Source: Corynebacterium tuberculostearicum SK141
GTDB lineage: Bacteria > Actinomycetota > Actinomycetes > Mycobacteriales > Mycobacteriaceae
Direction of reading: 5' to 3'
DNA: 45,419 nt
NCBI RefSeq assembly: GCF_000175635.1
Contig: NZ_ACVP01000021.1
Coordinates: 1 to 45,419 of the forward strand
Below, in pieces: positions 43,427 through 45,419 of the stretch. Below the pieces are notes generated by a model. That model was not told the origin of the DNA, ran no database searches, and was given only the letters and a program-made list of their open reading frames with translations. The stretch's first letter is position 1, and the number at the start of each line of letters is the position of its first letter. The position numbers were made by a program, and so were the translations under genes.

Positions 43427-44908
43427 ATGATGAACGCGTTTTCCCGACGACAGTTTCTGCTCGGCGGGCTCGTCCTCGCCGGCACCGGGGCCGTGGCCGC
43501 CTGCACCAGCGACCCTGGACCCGCTGCCTCGGCACCAGGTTCCTCTCTTCGCCCCACTCCCACCCCCACTGCGCTCGGTGAGCCGACGGTGCGCCGGACA
43601 CTGAACGCCCGGCCCCTCTCTCTGGATATCGGCGGCATCGAAGCCAAGACGTGGGGATACGTCTCTGACACCGGGGATGCGGCCATTGAGGCCACTGCCG
43701 GCGACGTCCTACAGGTCGATATCACCAATGAACTGCCTGAGAGCACCTCCATCCACTGGCATGGCATCGCACTCCACAACGCAGCCGACGGTGTGCCCGG
43801 CATGACCCAGGACCCCATTGAACCTGGCAAGTCTTTCTCCTATGTTTTTGAAGTCCCCCACGGTGGCACCTACTTCTACCATTCCCACTCCGGCCTGCAG
43901 CTTGATCGCGGCCTCCACGCCCCACTGATCATCCGTGACCCGCAAGACGCTGAGGACCAGGACGTCGAGTGGACCATCGTGCTCGACGACTGGGTCGATG
44001 GCATTCAGGGCACTCCCGACGATGAGCTCGACAAGCTCACCGGAATGGGTTCGGGCGACCATAACGGGAAGAAGGGGATGGGAGGCCACGGCCATATGAT
44101 GCACGGCACCCCGGACCGGGTACTGGGCGGGGATGCCGGCGATGTGATGTATCCGCACTACCTCATCAACGGACGTATCCCCCGTGCTCACCGGACCTTC
44201 GAGGCTCGCCCGGGCGACAAGGCCCGCCTGCGGTTTATCAACTCCGGCGGTGACACCATCTTCAAGGTGGCCCTCGGTGGCCACCGCATGACCGTCACCC
44301 ACACCGACGGCTTCCCTGTCCAGCCCAGGAAGACCGAATCGATCTACCTGTCGATGGGCGAGCGTGTCGACGTCGAGGTCATCCTCGACGACGGCATCTT
44401 CCCGCTCACGGCTTTGGCGGTGGGTAAGGACGACCGCGCCTTCGCCGTCATCCGCACCGCCGGCGGCCAGGCCCCCCGCCCCGATGTCGACTTCCCCGAG
44501 TTGTCGTCCACCGGACTGCTTCTGTCCTCCCTGAAGCCAGCAGACCGTGTACTCCTGCCCGAGGGCACACCAGACCGAGAAGTCAGCATCGACCTGGGCG
44601 GGCAGATGATGCCGTATGAATGGAGCATTCTCACCGACGGCCAATCCTCCTCCGCGACCGTGCAGGAGGGCCAGCGCCTGCGGATGGTCATGCGCAACAG
44701 GACCATGATGCCCCATCCCATGCACATCCACGGCCACACGTGGGCGCTGCCCGGCAGCGACGGGCTACGCAAGGACACCGTCCTTCTCCGCCACGGTGAA
44801 ACCATGATCGCCGACCTGATCGCTGACAACCCCGGTGAGTGGGCATTTCACTGCCATAACGCCTATCACATGGAAACCGGGATGTTCAGCTCGCTTCGCT
44901 ACGAGTAA
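43427..44908 (+). CDS. Multicopper oxidase with Tat lipoprotein signal (CueO/CopA type)
   Basis: 493 aa. Twin Arg at 7-8 in SRRQFLLGG plus a lipobox AVAAC (Cys26) mark Tat export and lipidation. Copper ligands: IHWHGIAL (His110, His112), HSHSG, HPMHIHGHTW, and near the end HCHNAYHMETGM (His475, Cys476, His477, His481, Met486). It oxidises Cu(I) to the less toxic Cu(II) outside the membrane. A short His/Met segment (HGHMMHG) may bind extra copper. AAGGAAGG lies upstream of the ATG. Likely in one operon with cueP. Confidence 0.93.
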   Translation: MMNAFSRRQFLLGGLVLAGTGAVAACTSDPGPAASAPGSSLRPTPTPTALGEPTVRRTLNARPLSLDIGGIEAKTWGYVSDTGDAAIEATAGDVLQVDITNELPESTSIHWHGIALHNAADGVPGMTQDPIEPGKSFSYVFEVPHGGTYFYHSHSGLQLDRGLHAPLIIRDPQDAEDQDVEWTIVLDDWVDGIQGTPDDELDKLTGMGSGDHNGKKGMGGHGHMMHGTPDRVLGGDAGDVMYPHYLINGRIPRAHRTFEARPGDKARLRFINSGGDTIFKVALGGHRMTVTHTDGFPVQPRKTESIYLSMGERVDVEVILDDGIFPLTALAVGKDDRAFAVIRTAGGQAPRPDVDFPELSSTGLLLSSLKPADRVLLPEGTPDREVSIDLGGQMMPYEWSILTDGQSSSATVQEGQRLRMVMRNRTMMPHPMHIHGHTWALPGSDGLRKDTVLLRHGETMIADLIADNPGEWAFHCHNAYHMETGMFSSLRYE

Positions 44909-45195
44909 CCCCCACAGCAGGGGTGGAGTGCCGAGGTGGGCGGGGGTGTCCCCCGAGTAGCGGACACGGCGTTGGTGTCAGGGGTGAGCAATGTGTGCCA
45001 GGAGTCGACGGGATTGAAGTATGCGTCGGCACGCACGGCAGCAAGTTCAATGATGCGGTCGTAGCGCTTGTTAAAGCCGGTGGTTTCGGTATCAATGACC
45101 ACAAAGACCGGCTCGTACGGCATGCGTGGGGTGTAGCGGTTGAGGAGGTTTTCTAAGAAGCCTATGGCCTCAAGCCAAGAGGCCCATACCGACAT
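44899..45195 (-). pseudogene. Truncated DnaQ-like 3'-5' exonuclease
   Basis: 98 codons. It keeps only the start of the fold: VFVVIDTETTGFNKRYDRIIELAAVRADAYF, with the ExoI-type DxE pair of DnaQ nucleases. After about residue 75 the sequence turns into a Pro/Ser/Cys tail read from the island DNA and stops inside the multicopper oxidase end. ExoII and ExoIII motifs are missing. This looks like a host gene cut by the island; its 3' part is not in the window. AGGCGG precedes the ATG at 45195. Confidence 0.75.
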
Positions 45196-45238
45196 GCCCG
45201 CCTAAACGCTATCGAACACTGCAACCAACGTGGATTTC

Positions 45239-45247
45239 TGTGGATAA
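45239..45247 (-). promoter_or_regulatory. Perfect DnaA-box sequence
   Basis: TGTGGATAA, the exact complement of TTATCCACA. It is 62 bp upstream of the last gene and close to a second box at 45267. Confidence 0.5.
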
Positions 45248-45266
45248 CCACCTAGCCGTGTGCGGG

Positions 45267-45275
45267 TTGTCCACA
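45267..45275 (+). promoter_or_regulatory. DnaA-box-like sequence
   Basis: TTGTCCACA, one base from consensus, in the opposite orientation to the box at 45239. Confidence 0.4.
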
Positions 45276-45300
45276 AGGTTAGTGTGGTTGCCTTAGTGCT

Positions 45301-45419
45301 ATGAGCACTTCGCAGGACTATCCGAACTCGACCCCAACCCCCGCTACTACGACCACTGGGGAGAGTCAGCGGCGGGGGCCGAGATTGCGGGATATTTCCC
45401 AGCAGGAATTAAATACTGC
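45301..45419 (+). CDS. Unidentified protein, N-terminal part (runs off right edge)
   Basis: The frame opens at ATG 45301 and stays open for 39 codons to the window edge. The start is low-complexity (Pro/Thr/Ser-rich, ATTTTGE), followed by a basic stretch (QRRGPRLRD). No clear ribosome-binding site precedes it. Two DnaA-box-like sites upstream raise the possibility of a replication-linked or DnaA-controlled gene, but the fragment is too short to identify. Confidence 0.5.
   Translation, partial: MSTSQDYPNSTPTPATTTTGESQRRGPRLRDISQQELNT

Noticed and set aside
43709..44737. Minus-strand frame of 342 codons inside the multicopper oxidase
   Set aside because: Antisense shadow; the plus strand encodes complete copper-binding motifs.
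1..45419. CRISPR arrays, tRNA or rRNA genes, prophage modules
   Set aside because: Looked for regular repeats, cloverleaf-like tracts and phage structural genes; none was seen.

Overview
The window looks like chromosome from a Corynebacterium, probably one of the moderately high-GC skin or mucosal species; the species cannot be fixed from sequence alone. The pointers are a DUF222/HNH endonuclease, a biotin synthase followed by the actinobacterial auxiliary protein BsaP, a BioQ-type operator, DtxR-like 19-bp boxes, and several starts with a -10 hexamer 5-8 nt before the ATG, which is typical of leaderless corynebacterial transcripts.

Layout. Bases 1-2671 are lower in GC and gene-poor. They hold the 5' end of a secreted surface protein that runs off the left edge, then about 1.8 kb with no gene I can support. 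From 2.7 to 16.4 kb lies a compact housekeeping block: acetyltransferase, HrpB helicase, TauE/SafE and AbrB transporters, a DUF885 metallopeptidase, a LOG protein, a ROK regulator, a HAD hydrolase, ferritin with an upstream DtxR-like box, a SulP transporter, a purine phosphoribosyltransferase and AMP nucleosidase. At 16.7-18.2 kb an MFS pump and its ArsR-type repressor sit behind two palindromic operators. From 18.7 to 26.5 kb runs a complete potassium-scavenging operon, kdpFABCDE, led by an extra 28-codon membrane-peptide ORF and two phased KdpE-like sites. Next to it is a strong candidate for an unannotated small RNA of about 110 nt: a sigma-A-type promoter overlapped by a DtxR-like box, with a GC-rich terminator. 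From 27 to 36.9 kb come a lipase, a sirtuin, bioB-bsaP, an M20 peptidase, a secreted protein, a CHY zinc-finger/membrane-protein cluster, a PrsW-type protease, the HNH endonuclease and a LURP-one-like protein.

At 36.9 kb the chromosome is interrupted by an IS6-family element whose transposase is broken by a nonsense codon and a frameshift. It is followed by a copper-resistance island to about 44.95 kb: a CopB-type Cu ATPase, the CopZ chaperone behind two duplicated CsoR-type promoter-operators, a two-component system with a His/Met-rich sensor loop, a CueP lipoprotein and a Tat-exported multicopper oxidase. The island ends inside a truncated DnaQ-like exonuclease gene. The last 230 bases carry two DnaA-box-like sites and the start of another gene.

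How it fits together: the kdp genes import K+ when it is scarce; ferritin, the candidate small RNA and perhaps the lipase appear tied to iron status; the island exports copper from the cytoplasm (CopZ to CopB) and deals with it outside the membrane (CueP and multicopper oxidase) under CsoR-like and CopRS-like control.
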